Shown here: positions 23,550 to 35,369 of the stretch, piece after piece
Layout: every line of letters begins with the position of its first letter
Numbering within the stretch: the first letter of the stretch is position 1
Assembly (NCBI GenBank): GCA_907163345.1
Contig: CAJQUN010000959.1
Location: 62,001 to 126,000 of the forward strand
From: Haberlea rhodopensis
Lineage: Eukaryota; Streptophyta; Magnoliopsida; Lamiales; Gesneriaceae
DNA length: 64,000 bases
Reading direction: 5' to 3'
Notes under the pieces: generated by a model
What the model saw: only the letters and a program-made list of their open reading frames with translations
What the model was told of the DNA's origin: nothing
Database searches by the model: none
Program-made: the position numbers and the translations under genes

Positions 23550-24650
23550 AAATTAAATAGGTATAATTACATCTAGACCCCATCGACTTTGGTCTATTTA
23601 CGGAAAGCTCCCATCGATTTTGAAAAATTACAGAGACCACATCACAAATGACGTTTTTGCCCTCTTATATATTTAATATAAAATTATCAAAAACATTACA
23701 GATATACCACTTATATTATATAATATAAAATTATCAAAACATTACATATACACTCCCTATAGTATACTATATATTATAGTTACACCACCTATTGTGTCAT
23801 ATTATTTTTATTTATTTACTTTTTTTTTATTTTTTTTTGTTTCTTTTTTATTTATTTCAAAGAATTATTTATTAATATTTTTAAACTATAAACTAGTTTT
23901 CATATTAATGATAATATTTTAAAACTACGTATATATAAAAATACACAATATTATCTAATTGTATTATTATCATAGTATTTTATTTTATTTGTAATTGTAA
24001 TGATAAAATGATCTTGTTTTAGGCTATGATCTTGAATGACAATTATATGTTTAGATGTTGACTTTGAAATGATATGTCTTAGCCCATGATCTTTAATGGC
24101 ACTCGGTATTTTATCGAATCTATTTATTCGATTTAATATAAAAATCAGCCACATCTGTTGGCTGAAAAATAAATTTGGTCTGTTCAATTTAAATTTCGGT
24201 TCTGAAGCTCACCCCTAGTTGAACTTGTATATGGGTAGTTTGTTTTCAAAATTTAGATTTTTATCCCGTTCCTCAAATTATTAATCATATATTATTTATA
24301 TTTTAACATTTATTGAAAAGTACGATTATTATATATTATCAAGTTCGGTATTTTTTGGCTGACCAATATTTATTGACATCAATTTTGAAAATGGCAATCG
24401 AACATATTATTTTTTAATTTGACTTTCAGTTCAATTTAATTCAAAATATTACACAATGTCGTTATTTCTAACAAAAGTTTTTTAATATATATATATATAT
24501 ATTGATTTTTTTATGGTATATACTGATATTTTACAAGATTGAATAAAAATGATAAATATTAAAATTATTAGGAAAATAAAAAAAGATTTGAGTAAGTAAT
24601 AATTATATTTGAAATAAACAATTCGAAAAATAAAATAATAGATTTTCTTT
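23550..24650. other. AT-rich spacer with MITE-like ends
   Basis: At 23565-23670 is a TAGACCCCATCGACTTTGG...AAAAATTACAGAGACC block typical of one end of plant MITE-like repeats. At 24205-24217 is CTCACCCCTAG, the kind of end seen on hAT-type MITEs. I could not pair either with a partner end. A (TA)n run lies at 24486-24501. No gene is seen. Confidence 0.4.
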
Positions 24651-25579
24651 ACATGGTAGGCTTGAAAGGCTCAAACTCATCAAAGATCACCTATATCATT
24701 TTCATGTTTGCAAGCAGTCTAGACATACGCCTCAAAGAGCATGTAGTTAAGTTCTAGCATGTAAGACTATCACAAAGTCTCACAATCTTCACTACGCTAT
24801 GCACACTTCACAAGTCATGACAATATCGTGCTCAATATATTCAAATATTATGTCAAAGTACAATTTGAATTAGAGTTCAAAGTGTTTCAAGGTTAACAAT
24901 TCATCTATGTTTAAAAACATGCATTCCATCAATTATGTTTCATAATGGGCTAGTGATTCTAAGCAAGCATTGATTTTAACTATGAGCTCAAAATTTTTAA
25001 AAAAATTTCGATATTTTTGTATTTTTTTAATAGAAAAGCAATAACACACCATTAATCCCTCTCACATACTTAAATCTTACAATATCCCCAATGTAAGTCA
25101 AAATTGTAATGAAAGAGAAATTAGACTATGAAAGCAATAAAAAAATAAAAAGGAAAAAAGAAAACTAACTCTCCTTGGGTTGCCTCCCAAGCAGCTCCTC
25201 TATTTAACGTTGGTAGCCCGACTCCAATGCTCGTGCTCATGGTGGGTCATGTTTGGTGTCCAATGCCACCTTTTGCCACCTCAGTATCCTTCTGACAGCT
25301 CGAAGGCGATGCCTATTTGCTTTATATGTCTGGAGGTCCTCAACCGTTTTCTCATCCCCTCGTTTTCTATTGATGTATCTTGAGATTCATGAGGAAGTTT
25401 CAGCTCAATATCAGGTACCTGCAATTCAAAATTGAGATTTTTAAAAAGAGAATTTGGTAACGCAGTAGTAATACGTGAAGTATCAGTCAAAATTTCTCCC
25501 ATACCTCCTTCGTCAACAAGTCGATCAGTAGTTACCCCATGTTCATGCTCAGTGACAGTATGTGATTTTTCTAGTGATA

Positions 25580-26776
25580 CTAATGTGTGATGCCAATAGT
25601 ATAATCAGTAGGAGGAGGGTGAACGGGATCATGAGTATTGAACTTAGCTACCTCACCATTAAACTCCATAGTAAAATCATCATCACTTATATCTATTATG
25701 CACTTGGAAGTTTTCAAAAATGGTCTCCCTAACATAATAGGGCTGCTTTTATTATCATTTTCCATGTCAAGTACGTAGAAGTCAGCAGGAAAGACCAATT
25801 TATCAACTTTCACTAGAACGTCCTCAAGTATTCCCCTAGGATGCACAGTAGACCTATTTGCTAATTGAATAGCAATTTCAGATTTTTTAAGAGGTCCTAG
25901 GTCTAAAGAGGTGTAGATTGAATAAGGCATAACATTTATTGCTGCTCTTAAGTCTAGCATGGCCTTATCAATTCTATTATTTCCAATCATGCATGGGATA
26001 GTGAACATACCTGGATCCGTGCATTTCGTAGGGGTTTCCTTCTCCTCATCATCAGAGAAAAAATAGTCAAACATGTCCATTTCATCACAGTATTCGACCT
26101 ACGGTTCCTTTTTCTCTTCAAAGGGTTCATGATCATATTCAACATAGGGGGTTGTTAGAGACATACCTTGTGGAGATGCATGATGTGCAAGCTCCTCTTC
26201 TTCTAGTGGCACATGTGTCTCTTCTTCTAGCTTGGGTGGCATCAGTACCACCTCCTCGGGGTTCCTACCTCTTCGTCACTCCTTGAGGCGATTGCAAACA
26301 TGTTCTCTCGTGGTGCCTCCATCCTCCGGGAGGGTATAAAGTCGGTGGTTTGTGCTGCTATCTGATTGGGTGATTTAGTAAGTTGCTCGATTTGGTTTCC
26401 CAAATTCTGAATGCTAGCCCTGCATTCCTGTAGTACTATCAATAAGTGTTGAAACAAGATCCTCTAAAGACTCACCATGGGTATGGTATTGAGGTTGTTG
26501 CGGCCATGACGGGTATTCCGGTATGTATGGCGGGAGGGTGGACTTCATGTAAGGTGGAGGTGGGCTCATCCACTGAATGTCATAGTTGAGATTGAGATGA
26601 TCACTCCAACTCGAGGTGTATGCACTTTGTCCACTCTCTACGCCAAGTTGTTGCACAAGATATGCCAATTCGTCCAAGCTCCTATAATCCGCCATGGCAA
26701 TCAATGTGCCCAAGTGGTTTGTGATTAGATGTTCACCTGTAAGCACGAGCAAACCACAGTAGCAATAGAAGTACAA
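25580..26776 (-). pseudogene. gypsy gag and aspartic protease remnants
   Basis: Read from 26776 down: a gag N-terminal part rich in Pro/Tyr (YSWPQQP-like region, then GESLEDLVSTLIDSTTG), then in another frame (26457-26242) a coiled-coil-like IQNLGNQIEQLTKS. Further on (26080-25580) is the retropepsin-like domain recognised by NVMPYSIY, HPRGILEDVLVKV, FPADFYVLDM and ILGRPFL-type blocks (here MLGRPFLKT). The active-site turn reads DLRAA instead of the usual D-[LT]-G-A, so catalysis should be lost even where the frame is open. Confidence 0.8.
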
Positions 26777-26846
26777 AAATAAATAACTAAAAAATAATTA
26801 ACACAAAAATATAACACGCCTCCCCGGCAATGGCGCCAAAATTTGG

Positions 26847-28344
26847 TGTGCGTTTATCGTGTACGCCCAAATTAACCCCTCAATCCTCAAGATTGATAAC
26901 AATGATATAGTAGTGTGAGTAGGGATCGATCTCACGAGTATGTGTGAATTCTTGTGTTAATGAAAATCAAAAACAAAAGAATTAAAGATGGGGTTGTAAT
27001 ACTAATTAAAACTAAAACTAAAGATTAAACTAATGAAAGCGATTCTTGGTATCGGTCGACTCTTCCTTTGAATTATCATATATTTCATCGATTCACAAAA
27101 GACTCAATTTTTCATATGAATATTCATCGTTGGATGTTTAATCCAATAATCAAAATCCTATCTCACCTTACGTTTAGTTAAGTGCCCAAGCGTTCTAGTT
27201 TAATCATTATCAAACAATCATTCAAAATACAAGCGATTAAGATTTAATCGATGATAGCATAGATCGATGAAGCTAAACAACATAGCCCAAGCGTCTATAT
27301 TTAATCTAGTCAATTGGTTTCCCTAAGAATTTAACAAACTCACAAGCGGAAATTCATCAATCTTAGTTGCTTCGTAAATTAGAGAGATCAAACGATTCCG
27401 TATTTGATATCTAATTTAGCATTAGATTTCATGCAAGTTATTAGGTTGTCAATCCAATAAACAAACACAACAATCATATCAATAAAATCAGAAAAACTAT
27501 TGATACTCAATAAAATTGATAACTAAAGCGTAAGAATCTCCCAAGATAAATAAAATCCAAGGATTTGTCTTCCTCAACCGAGAATTAAAAACTAGCTACG
27601 CATAACTAAAGCAAAACGATAAATAAAAACAAAGGAAAGAAAACTAATCAGATTTCTGCTCGTCGAGGTGTCAATCCCACCTTCGTTTCGATCTTCGTAG
27701 CCGTCTTCAACAAAATTGAAAGAAAAATTGTAAAACTATCCTAAACTATTCTACCTACTATACCTAGATGCTCTTTAGTCTTATTTTTGTCCATATATGT
27801 AGAGGGAGGCTGATGGAGTAGGTTAGAGTCCATGTAGGAACGAAAGAAATCAATAATCCAAACTTTCCAAAACTCTGCTGGCGATCGATTGCTACAAGCT
27901 AGCGATCAAACGCTGGCTTTATTTTTTTCGGCAGATTTCTTTCCACAGACCGATCGCCCATTTCCACAGATCGATCGTGTGGCTCCAGAAGACTTTGGCG
28001 ATCGAGCGTTCCAATGTAGCGATCGAGCGTTCCAATGTAGCTATCGATCGCTGACCAGCATATTTTGTTGCTCAACTTTCTGTCCAAAGGCGATCGATCT
28101 CCTCTTCCATGCGATCGATCGCTTCTCCAAAATTACATTTTTGGCCTTTTTCTTGATCTACCTTGAGTCCTTATCATCTCCAAAGTGTTTCTTGATCTTT
28201 ATTCCCTTTTTTTAGCTCGATTTCTTTGATTCCACCTATATATACACAAATATACGATTAGGTAACATATGCATCAATTTATCCATCAAAATATACCAAA
28301 TCGTAGGCAATTAAAAGCAATAGATGTGTCTATTTCTAGTCACA
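26847..28344 (-). repeat. LTR of the minus-strand gypsy element
   Basis: In minus orientation it begins TGTGACTAG (28344) and ends ...GCACA (26847), eight bases before the primer binding site; the ends are inverted TGTG/CACA. A cluster of CGATCG-containing palindromes lies at about 27880-28125, near the LTR start and therefore in U3. Confidence 0.75.
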
Positions 28345-28751
28345 TCAACTAGCCTCTCAAAAAACTCTCCATTTATGCTCAGTGACACTGCCTCTCAATC
28401 TATTTTGCCTCACCTTTCTTTATTTCTTGTGACATTCCTCATCTGTTGTTGCCGAGTCCATCTGCCTTTATATAGACGTAATTTGGTCACCTGCCCAGCA
28501 TGTATACTCCATGCATCCAAGTCAATCATCCGGTCATCAAGCAACCTCCTTTAACTGCCAAGCCTGTTAACAAGTTAGGAAGGTAACTACCGTTCAACCG
28601 CTACAAATCAAGTTATGATGCTTCCTCCAACAGTCTAGAAGCTTCTGCCCTCACCATCTAATGCATGCATTGAATAATTTGATACAAATCTAACAATAAT
28701 AAATTAGAGCTTCACCACATTCTTTCTATTTTCGATTGAGCTTCCTCTATC
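28345..28751. other. Unassigned sequence
   Basis: A 76-codon frame at 28324-28554 overlaps the LTR end and has no recognisable domain. The sequence looks like old retroelement DNA but I cannot place it. Confidence 0.35.
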
Positions 28752-29372
28752 ATGGGCGGATCTACAGTATGGGAGCCCACCCAGTCCTGCCCAGATTTAG
28801 TATATTTATACACTTGTTTAAAATAAAAACATGAAGGATTGTAGTACATGTGGTAGAGGCCTGATAGATTGGTATTAATTCGCAACTTCGAAAGCCAACC
28901 ACCACATTTCAGGTAGTGAGGCGCTGACTTATTATTTTTAGTTATATTTATTTCCCAAAAAATATTTTTTTGTAAAATTATGTTGGTAAAAATAATTTCA
29001 CATTTATTTATCCTATTTTCTCATTTTTTTTTAAATATTTTTTTTAAATATGTAGATACATCATTTCTAGTAAAAATTTATCTCTTAAAAAAAGTTTTCT
29101 TGTAAATCTTTTTTTATCTATACTTAAACTCATTGTATATATTAATTTGAAATTTAGATTAAATGGAGTATTTATACAAAACATTGAGAATGGAGTGGTG
29201 AGTAAAATTATGTATATAGAGAAATATATTATTAAACAATAGCTAACGAGTATGCGAACGAATGGACCACGGGCAATGAATCTCCAAAAATTCCTTCAAG
29301 GCTGCCGCCCCCTTAACCCCCGCAACGCCTTCGCCTCTAGCCTCAAATACAAAATTCCTAGCTACACCCATG
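28752..29372. repeat. Possible MITE-like element
   Basis: It begins CATGGGCGGATCTACAG and ends GCTACACCCATG, so the outer six bases are inverted repeats with weak similarity further in. The interior is AT-rich with no frame. Weak evidence; the ends could be coincidental. Confidence 0.3.
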
Positions 29373-29599
29373 TTCTCTATATAGCTTAAATGCTCTTGTT
29401 ACCCTCAGTTGTGGCTTATAGATTAGTATTACCTGTTCTACAACTAAAATTATGGTGACATGATTTTCTCAGTTAATCAAAAACCTAGCTTACTACAGTT
29501 CGAAGATTTGCCATGGCTATCAACCATTCAATAATGAAGAATAAAGAAATCCATGTGTTACAGTAAGGTTATTTTTCATAAATTCCTGGCGGTTAGAGA

Positions 29600-31525
29600 T
29601 CTCCATTTGTTAAATCTAGCTTTATTAGGTAAATGGGGTGAGGGTTAGCTCAAGATAAAGAGCATTTGTGGGGTAAAGTGATTAAGATGCGTTATGGGGG
29701 AGGTGGGCCTCTTTTGAGTGATGGGGATGAGGGGACGGTGGAGGGAAAGGGTAGGGTTTCGAAGTGGTGGAGAGATCTACAGAAAAATATGGTATAAAGT
29801 AATAACAATTGGTTTTGGGATGGAATGTTTCGAAAGGTAGGGAGAGGCAACAATAATAGACTCTGGGTGGATAGCTGGGCGGGTTAGATTAAGTGCTGAG
29901 AAATTTCACCGTTTGTATTCTATTGACGGGGAGGGCAATTGTTTGATCTCGGACAGGGGGGTTTGGGTCGATGGTATCTGTGATTGGAGATGGAACTGGA
30001 GGAGGGAGTTATTTGAGTGGGAGATGGTTTTGCTTAACGATCTTATTTCTTTTGTTGACAGGTACAACAGGGATTTCAGCTCTGATGATATCTGGTTATG
30101 GAGGTTGGATAGCTCTGGTTTTTATTAAACTAAGTCGGCTTACTGCTCTTTGAAAAGTAAGGAATGTATCCCTATCTCTCTGGTGGTTACATATTTAAAA
30201 TCACAAGGACATCTGTGTTAGGTAGGCCCAGAGCCCCGGTCTAGCACATCTCATTCAGCTTTTTTGGAACCCAATTATTTCGAAGATAGTCTTTGGCTTT
30301 GTTTGGAGATGAATTCAAAACAGGGCTCCCACTAAAGATAATTTACTGAGAGAGGGATTTCGCTAGATCATTCGGCTTTTTATGCGCCATGTGTGGTGAA
30401 GCTGAGGAGGACATCACACATTTATTCTCTACATGTCGTTTTGCGTACTCGGATTGGTCAGATTGCTACAATTGGTTCAACTTGAGCTCGGTCTTCCATG
30501 AGGATCCGATTTTGAATTTCATGGCTTATTTGGGTGTTATGGGGAGGACGTTGGCAGGGGAGTGACTTACGGTCTGGGAATGTGTAGTTTGGAGCATTTG
30601 GGTAGCTCGTAATAAAAAAGTGTTTTGCGACGTATTGATTTCTACGGTGACTTTAGTGGAATTAGTCAAAATAAGGTCGTGGCAATGGATCTCACTGAAG
30701 AAACCTGATATTTCGCCTTACTCTGTCTTAGATTGGTTTAATTATCCGCGTGTTTGCTTGAGAATGAATGTAAATTTTTAGTTCTGGTGTTAATTTGGCT
30801 GGCATTTTGGTTTGTTGGGTTTGTGAGTTTTCGCTTTTTGCTGGGCTGATTTTTGTCTTTTCGGTGCCTTTGTTGGGGTTCAAAGTTTTTGCCTGAGGCT
30901 GTTGCGTTAATTGATACATTTTTGCTTTTGTTTTTTTGGGATGTAATTTGATGTATCTATTTGTCGGAGTTGAGTTTGTTATTGGGATGCATCGTGTATT
31001 TCGGGCTATGGTGGTGTTGTTCTGTTTGGAAAAAGATTAGTAGGTCTCTGTTCTGTTGATGGCTTCATATATCTTAGTTTTCGCGTCAATTTCTAAGTTA
31101 TCTTGAGAAATATCAAGTTGCTTTGGTGATTCAAGTGGAGCTGAGTGAGGCTTATTGGTTTTCTATGGATTTTTGGTGGATCGTGTTTAGATAGGAGGTT
31201 CAATGCCGTTATAGAAGTGAAGATGGCTATTGTTTGCAGAGGGTACTCCACAATTTTTCTCCCATGCACCAATCTGGGTTTTTCATAGCAGATGTTCGTC
31301 AGCAATCAGCGTGGTTTAGACTCAATTTAGTGGTCTTCGTGTGGCTTATGTATCTTATGGTTTTGGCCATATTGTTTGCTGTTCTTCTTTTGCTCTTTAG
31401 TTAGTTTATGTTATTGGCTTTTTAGTTTTTTTGTTTTGGTTTATTTTTTTAGTTTGTAAATCTCGACTTTTGGGTTTGAGTACCCTAGTATTTTTTTAGT
31501 TAATTTTGTTCTACGAAAAAAAACG
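29600..31525 (+). mobile_element. LINE (L1-type) 3' remnant
   Basis: Broken frames show the C-terminal part of a plant L1 reverse transcriptase protein. A LLGKWGEG-like block lies near 29620. Near 30385-30445 is the zinc-binding module of plant LINE proteins, with CAMCGEAEEDITHLFSTC encoded in one frame. Trp-rich sequence (WQWISLKKPD) follows near 30680. The 3' region is T/G-rich and ends near 31525 with an A run, as expected for target-primed LINE insertion. The 5' half (endonuclease and RT core) is missing, typical 5' truncation. Confidence 0.65.
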
Positions 31526-31749
31526 TTATGAAGAGATTATTTCCTAGCAAACAAAAATTTATTCAATTTCATTTTTATTTTTCTTTAAAATAAAAAAAGA
31601 GTCCTTGAAAGCAGTTTTTAAGATTAGGTTTCGAATGCTTGCCATGCATTAGTACACCTGCCAATTCGATAACTGCGTGTCGGGCTTTATGAGCCACCCA
31701 CTAACTTTTAGTCTGCAAATTCTTCATTTCCATGTAATTAGTGCTTCAG

Positions 31750-32228
31750 ACTTCCCAAAATAAAATGTGGTATGAACTGAATCGGTCCGGAAGCGGTAAG
31801 ATATCGATATGGATCGGTTCTACCGTTCTGGAATCAGTATCTTACCAGTTCCGGACTAAACGGATTCGATTCCGGGCTGAATCGGAACCGGATCCGTTAT
31901 TTTAAAAAAAATAATTTTTTTTTTTAAATTTAGATAAATATATTTGATGTTAGTTTACAAGCATAGATGCCCATTAGCTCAGTTGGTTAGAGTTGTAGAG
32001 TAGAAGATGATGATCGCGTGTTCGAATCCTTCAAGCAACAATTTCCCTCGACGTTTTGAAGGAAAAAATTTAATTAAAAAAAATCGGTTCCGTCCAACCC
32101 GGAATCGGTAATCCCGGAACCGGATCCGATCCGGTTCCTTATCGGATTGGACCGGTTCCGAAATTAGTGGATCCGGAACCGACCTATTCCAGTACGGATC
32201 GGGTCGGATTGACTCGTTAAGCACCCTT
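31750..32228. repeat. CCGGTTCC-rich (hAT-MITE-like) repeat with tRNA-like insert
   Basis: Both halves (31770-31900 and 32088-32210) are dense in CGGTTCC and GGAACCGG strings that pair between the halves, so the whole folds back. The right end (reverse complement AGGGTGCTTAACGAGTC) resembles hAT-type MITE ends. Between the halves lies a tRNA-like sequence. Class assignment is inference. Confidence 0.5.
31969..32029 (+). pseudogene. tRNA-Ile-like sequence (pseudo-tRNA or SINE head)
   Basis: The first 24 bases are GCCCATTAGCTCAGTTGGTT followed by AGAG, matching the 5' half of plant tRNA-Ile(AAU), including the A box. A B-box-like GTTCGAATCC lies at 32020-32029. The anticodon arm and the T stem do not fold properly and no 3' acceptor strand is seen, so it is not a working tRNA gene. 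Internal Pol III promoter boxes are nevertheless largely kept. Confidence 0.65.
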
Positions 32229-32298
32229 ATGAATTGTATAGGTTTTTCTGTTAGCTATTTTCAAAACTCAAAAGGTTGTCTTTTGGTGGAAATATTCT

Positions 32299-32317
32299 AT
32301 GTGTGTGTGTGTGTGTT
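32299..32317. repeat. (GT)n microsatellite
   Basis: About nine GT units, 34 bases before the target duplication of element C. Confidence 0.8.
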
Positions 32318-32355
32318 TTCAATATAAAACACATATTTCTAATGATATCTGTTTG

Positions 32356-32812
32356 TGTTGTTCAAAATTTATGGGTGTGTATCTTAGGAAAGTAGCAAAC
32401 AAAAACAACAAATGACTTTTTAGTAAGAATGTCGAGGCGAGATTATAATATATGTCCTTAAGACAATATTGCCCCGCTATGGTGCTGACGGTTTACTTTG
32501 ACAATTTGTCTCCCTAGATACAACGATTATGTTTTGTGATAGGAGCACTCCAAATCACAAATCCTTTAAATGACAAAGTTTTAAAAGCGCTCAATATTCA
32601 ACAAGGATGAAGATCCACAAAATTACTCAAATTTTCATCTTCTATATGATGTGAATTTCTAAAATTTCATGTCTAATTCATTCAAATGTTGTTTCTTATA
32701 TAGTATACCAAATGTTGTCATCAAGAGACACCATTTGGAAGCATCCAATCATGAAAAAAATGCACCCCAACATGAATGGGCACACCATTTAATTCAATTC
32801 AAATTTCCAACA
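32356..32812 (-). repeat. 3' LTR of element C
   Basis: 457 bases, matching 49788-50302 throughout except for scattered substitutions and one tandem duplication missing here. It carries the left GTTTG target copy. Confidence 0.87.
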
Positions 32813-34931
32813 ATCCTCCACATGAATTAAATTAATGCATGTATGTAATTGAGCGCTTTTAACGAACTATTATGTCATCTGGAGAGATAGCTTGCGACTT
32901 TGAATCTTTCGTAGTAGTATTCAATCGGATTTACTTAACTTAATAGTGAACTTATAGTCTTGAAATATTTAGTCGTTGGTGTAAACCAAGACAATTGAAC
33001 ACACACCATAACAATTTTAAACTTCGTATTGGTTTCTTACGGTTGTGTCCTTTTCGGCCATGGACCACGCTTGGTTTCATAAGCGCTTTTCATTCTTTGA
33101 AAAATGGTCATACTTCGCACTCACGTAGGTGATCTCCTAAAAGAGTATCCCGCTATACTCCAACATTTTCTTATATGTCTTAGGAATCATTAAAGGTCTT
33201 TTGTCTATCCTCGTACCCATTTTCCAGGCTACACCTCTTATCATAGGAATGGGTTGGAGATTGATCTCCAGGTGTTTATACAATCTCATAATTTAGTTGT
33301 CCCTTTTGAACCTAGATCTTGGGATCTCCAGTCAACAAGGTTGGGTATCCACTATGAGATTTTGATTGTAGGGTTTTAACCTCATTCCCCTCGATAAACC
33401 TCCACATGATCTCTCAGTTAACCATTTCATATGCGGATCCGCGGTTTCACATAATCACTCGTGGTCATGCCACTAGAGATCATTTTGCCGTATAGCATTA
33501 GTGCAACATATTTTAGTTGTATGCACAAGATTTTTCTCTAACAACTTATAAAGCCACTCGGCCGAAGAAGCTTTATATGTTTTGCATAGAGAATTTTTCA
33601 CAACAGTATATCTTCAGTTTTGGTAATCACATTACCTTCTTTGCATCATTTTATCCTTTTAGGATATTTCCATCATCGAATTTTAAACGTTGTTAACGTG
33701 TTATTTCTTACAAAATTCAATATCAGAGTAAATACTCAACTTTAACTCGCAATTCATATTTAAGCGCATAGATTCTTAAAAATTACAAGTTCAAGATTCT
33801 ATTTCCCGTGACTTGAAATTTAAGAGCAAAGCTTAAAACTTCAAACTCGAATTAATCTTTGAGATTTAATTCTTCAAATGTCTTGAAAACTTTAATTCCA
33901 ATCATTGTTCTTTATGCACATACGTCAAAAATGTCTCGTTTGCATTTTTCTTTGTTTACTTGATGATTTCTATACTGATTCTCCAATAAGCATTTCATCA
34001 ATACACAAGCATGCATATGCTAAGGAGTGTACACATTTATCATACTCGTTGATCTATTTGACAACATTATCTGTCAAACTCTTCATGTCACTTATTTGAC
34101 GTTTGTTATGACTTCACTTTAGCCTTCATATTTCTAGTTTAGCCAAGTACCCCCACATTTCAAATATTGTAGGAAACTCTCTTTTCCTTCAATCTCAAGG
34201 TTTTTCGTCCTTGCTTAAATGTGGTACTTAGTATGTGATTGAATCCTAGAATTGCAACCCCCCACAACTTTGGGTAGTAACGAAGTGCATTGGCGTTCAA
34301 ACTTTCGTGTTTCAAGTTCTAACCAATTTGAGATATTACAACGCCTAGTCAAAATTTGTGGCTTCGATTTATCACTTGTGTTTAAGCGTACAAAGCTTAG
34401 AAACTTGAATTCAAGTTTTATTGTCTTGCAAACTCAAGCTTAAGCGTCAAATTCTTAGACAACACAAGTATAATCTACTCACAATTCCCATAGCAAACCT
34501 CATTTACTAAATTTGATTGCAATCTCATACTCGAAGTGTTTAAACACCTCATTGGCCTCGTTTTTGCTTCATAAAAAAAAAGTCACAACAATATCATGTG
34601 CAGAAAGTAACAAATTACTTTTCTCACATCTCTAGTTTGCACAATATTTTCCTCACAAACATTATTGTGAATTAACTCTAGAGACGTTACAATTCTTCTA
34701 ACAAAAGAGTGACGAGTTTGTTAACTTAGTGCCCACACAAACAATAAATTCAACATTGCAATTTGTGCTGCGAACTATGGTTTAAATGATCCTAACAATC
34801 ATGCCACAAACCATAAGATTCAATACAAGAAGCAATAACATAAATTTTATTGCTTTCAACAAATATCGTCATTATATTTATTTAGAATAACTCAATTTGG
34901 AGTTTACAACTTTCAAAGATACACAATCTAA
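32813..34931 (-). other. Internal region of element C, no intact coding
   Basis: Both strands hold only short frames. On the minus strand some blocks are vaguely copia-like but too eroded to name. No TG...CA terminal repeats of a further insertion were found. Confidence 0.45.
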
Positions 34932-35369
34932 TTAAGCAGTAAGCGCTAGATCATCCAAATCATTTGAGAGACGATCTTCTTCGGTCACATTTACTTGATC
35001 CATAGCCTTCCCACGATCGTTTTTATTGCGACAATCTTTGCCATGTGATTGAGTTTTCCACATTTGAGCACTTGCCTTTGAACTTCTTCGCCTTTCCAAA
35101 TTTGGAGGCCATGCCGTCAAACTTGCGCTTTGTTCCGTTGGGTTTTTCCACCAAGTTCACTCGTGCTTCATGTTGGTGCCAATTTTCCTTCCTTTCAGAA
35201 ATTCTGTTGTCCTCTTCGATTCTCAAGCGAACCACAAGGCCTTAAAGATTCCTCTCTTTCCGTTTGTGCTTGAGATAATTCTTGAAGTCCTTCCATGACG
35301 GATGCAACTTCTCAATCATTGCGGCCACTTGGAATGAATCACTTAGAACCATTCCCTCCGAATGAATTT
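34932..35369 (-). pseudogene. Copia gag of element C, downstream part
   Basis: On the minus strand, frames encode a UBN2-type gag C-terminal half: SDSFQVAAMIEKLHPSWKDF, then NYLKHKRKE, then after a stop a basic Lys-rich tail (KPNGTKRKFDGMASKFGKAK). This continues the peptide that stops at 49326 on the other side of element A. It contains at least one stop and frame changes. Confidence 0.75.

Larger units (their letters stand above)
24651..28344 (-). mobile_element. Truncated Athila/Tat-type gypsy retrotransposon (minus strand), gag-protease only
   Basis: On the minus strand an LTR (28344 to 26847) is followed by a primer binding site TGGCGCCATTGCCGGGGA (26838-26821), the tRNA-Asp type used by Athila/Tat elements, then gag and protease remnants (26776-25580). 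Next come the GGGAGGCAACCCAAGGAG motif (about 25195-25170) and a noncoding tail. No reverse transcriptase, RNase H or integrase is seen, so it is non-autonomous by deletion or ancestry. No second LTR is found below 24650, and that left limit is approximate. Confidence 0.75.

Noticed and set aside
27889..28215. 108-codon open frame as a gene
   Set aside because: It lies inside the LTR of the minus-strand gypsy element and reads through the CGATCG palindrome cluster.
28324..28554. 76-codon frame as a secreted or membrane protein
   Set aside because: It overlaps an LTR end and has no domain; hydrophobicity alone is not support.
31969..32040. Functional tRNA-Ile gene
   Set aside because: Only the 5' half and a B box match; the anticodon arm, T stem and 3' acceptor strand do not pair.
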